Assembly: GCA_003640385.1 (NCBI GenBank)
Contig: RCAB01000332.1
Location: 1 to 64,000, forward strand
Direction: 5' to 3'
Length of the DNA stretch: 64,000 nucleotides
Source of the DNA: Setaria digitata
Taxonomy: Eukaryota > Nematoda > Chromadorea > Rhabditida > Setariidae
Position 1 is the stretch's first letter. Each line of letters begins with the position of its first letter. A program made the position numbers and the translations under genes. Below the pieces are notes generated by a model, which worked only from the letters and a program-made list of their open reading frames with translations, did no database searches and was not told the origin of the DNA. Below, piece after piece: positions 63,110 to 64,000 of this stretch.

Positions 63110-64000
<891 letters not shown>

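Overview
This window is AT-rich eukaryotic DNA from a nematode, most probably a filarial or other spirurid worm. That reading rests on three things. Genes are split into many small exons with T-rich TTTCAG-type acceptors. Several start codons sit 0 to 15 bases behind a strong 3' splice site, as expected for spliced-leader trans-splicing. The proteins are of animal type, with nematode-style ML-domain and cysteine-rich secreted proteins. I cannot name the species. I see no sign of bacterial (for example Wolbachia) DNA, CRISPR arrays, rRNA, tRNA or intact transposons.

Layout. 378-3177 (+): an organic solute transporter alpha (SLC51A/OSTA) homologue. 5572-6636 (+): a small secreted cysteine-containing protein, perhaps C6-like, with an uncertain model. 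8049-10360 (-): ATG3, the E2-like enzyme of Atg8/LC3 lipidation. 14282-15350 (-): an unrecognised protein of about 207 residues. 15351-31568: a gene-poor block of 16 kb with homopolymers, microsatellites, degenerate minisatellites and a diverged duplicated segment. 31569-33119 (-): a secreted ML-domain protein. 35633-41817 (-): EMC1, largest subunit of the ER membrane protein complex. It is divergent from 42595-43593 (+), ribosomal protein S18. 44223-46429 (+): ARP1/centractin of dynactin. 47090-53197 (+): a Lys/Ser/Glu-rich protein of about 967 residues with no family I recognise. 54268-61909 (+): NRDE-2. 63110-63779 and onward (+): the start of TVP23, a Golgi membrane protein, cut by the window end.

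I built the exon models by hand from splice consensus, reading phase and similarity to known families. For ATG3, EMC1, RPS18, ARP1, NRDE-2, OSTA and the ML protein, phase is preserved across every junction and the total length matches the family (313, about 965, 154, 376, 1108, 352 and 178 residues).

The genes are mostly housekeeping and do not form one pathway: autophagy, ER membrane insertion, translation, dynein transport, Golgi trafficking, nuclear RNA control and solute transport. I found no convincing new multi-gene system. The most useful observations are: three single-N positions, each flanked by near-identical direct repeats (assembly joins); an ARP1 intron bounded by a 15-base direct repeat covering both splice junctions (possible recent intron gain); two possible 5' ends of NRDE-2; a near-perfect 23-base-pair stem-loop at 12246-12296; and a perfect 16-base-pair hairpin in the likely promoter of the unknown 14-15 kb gene.
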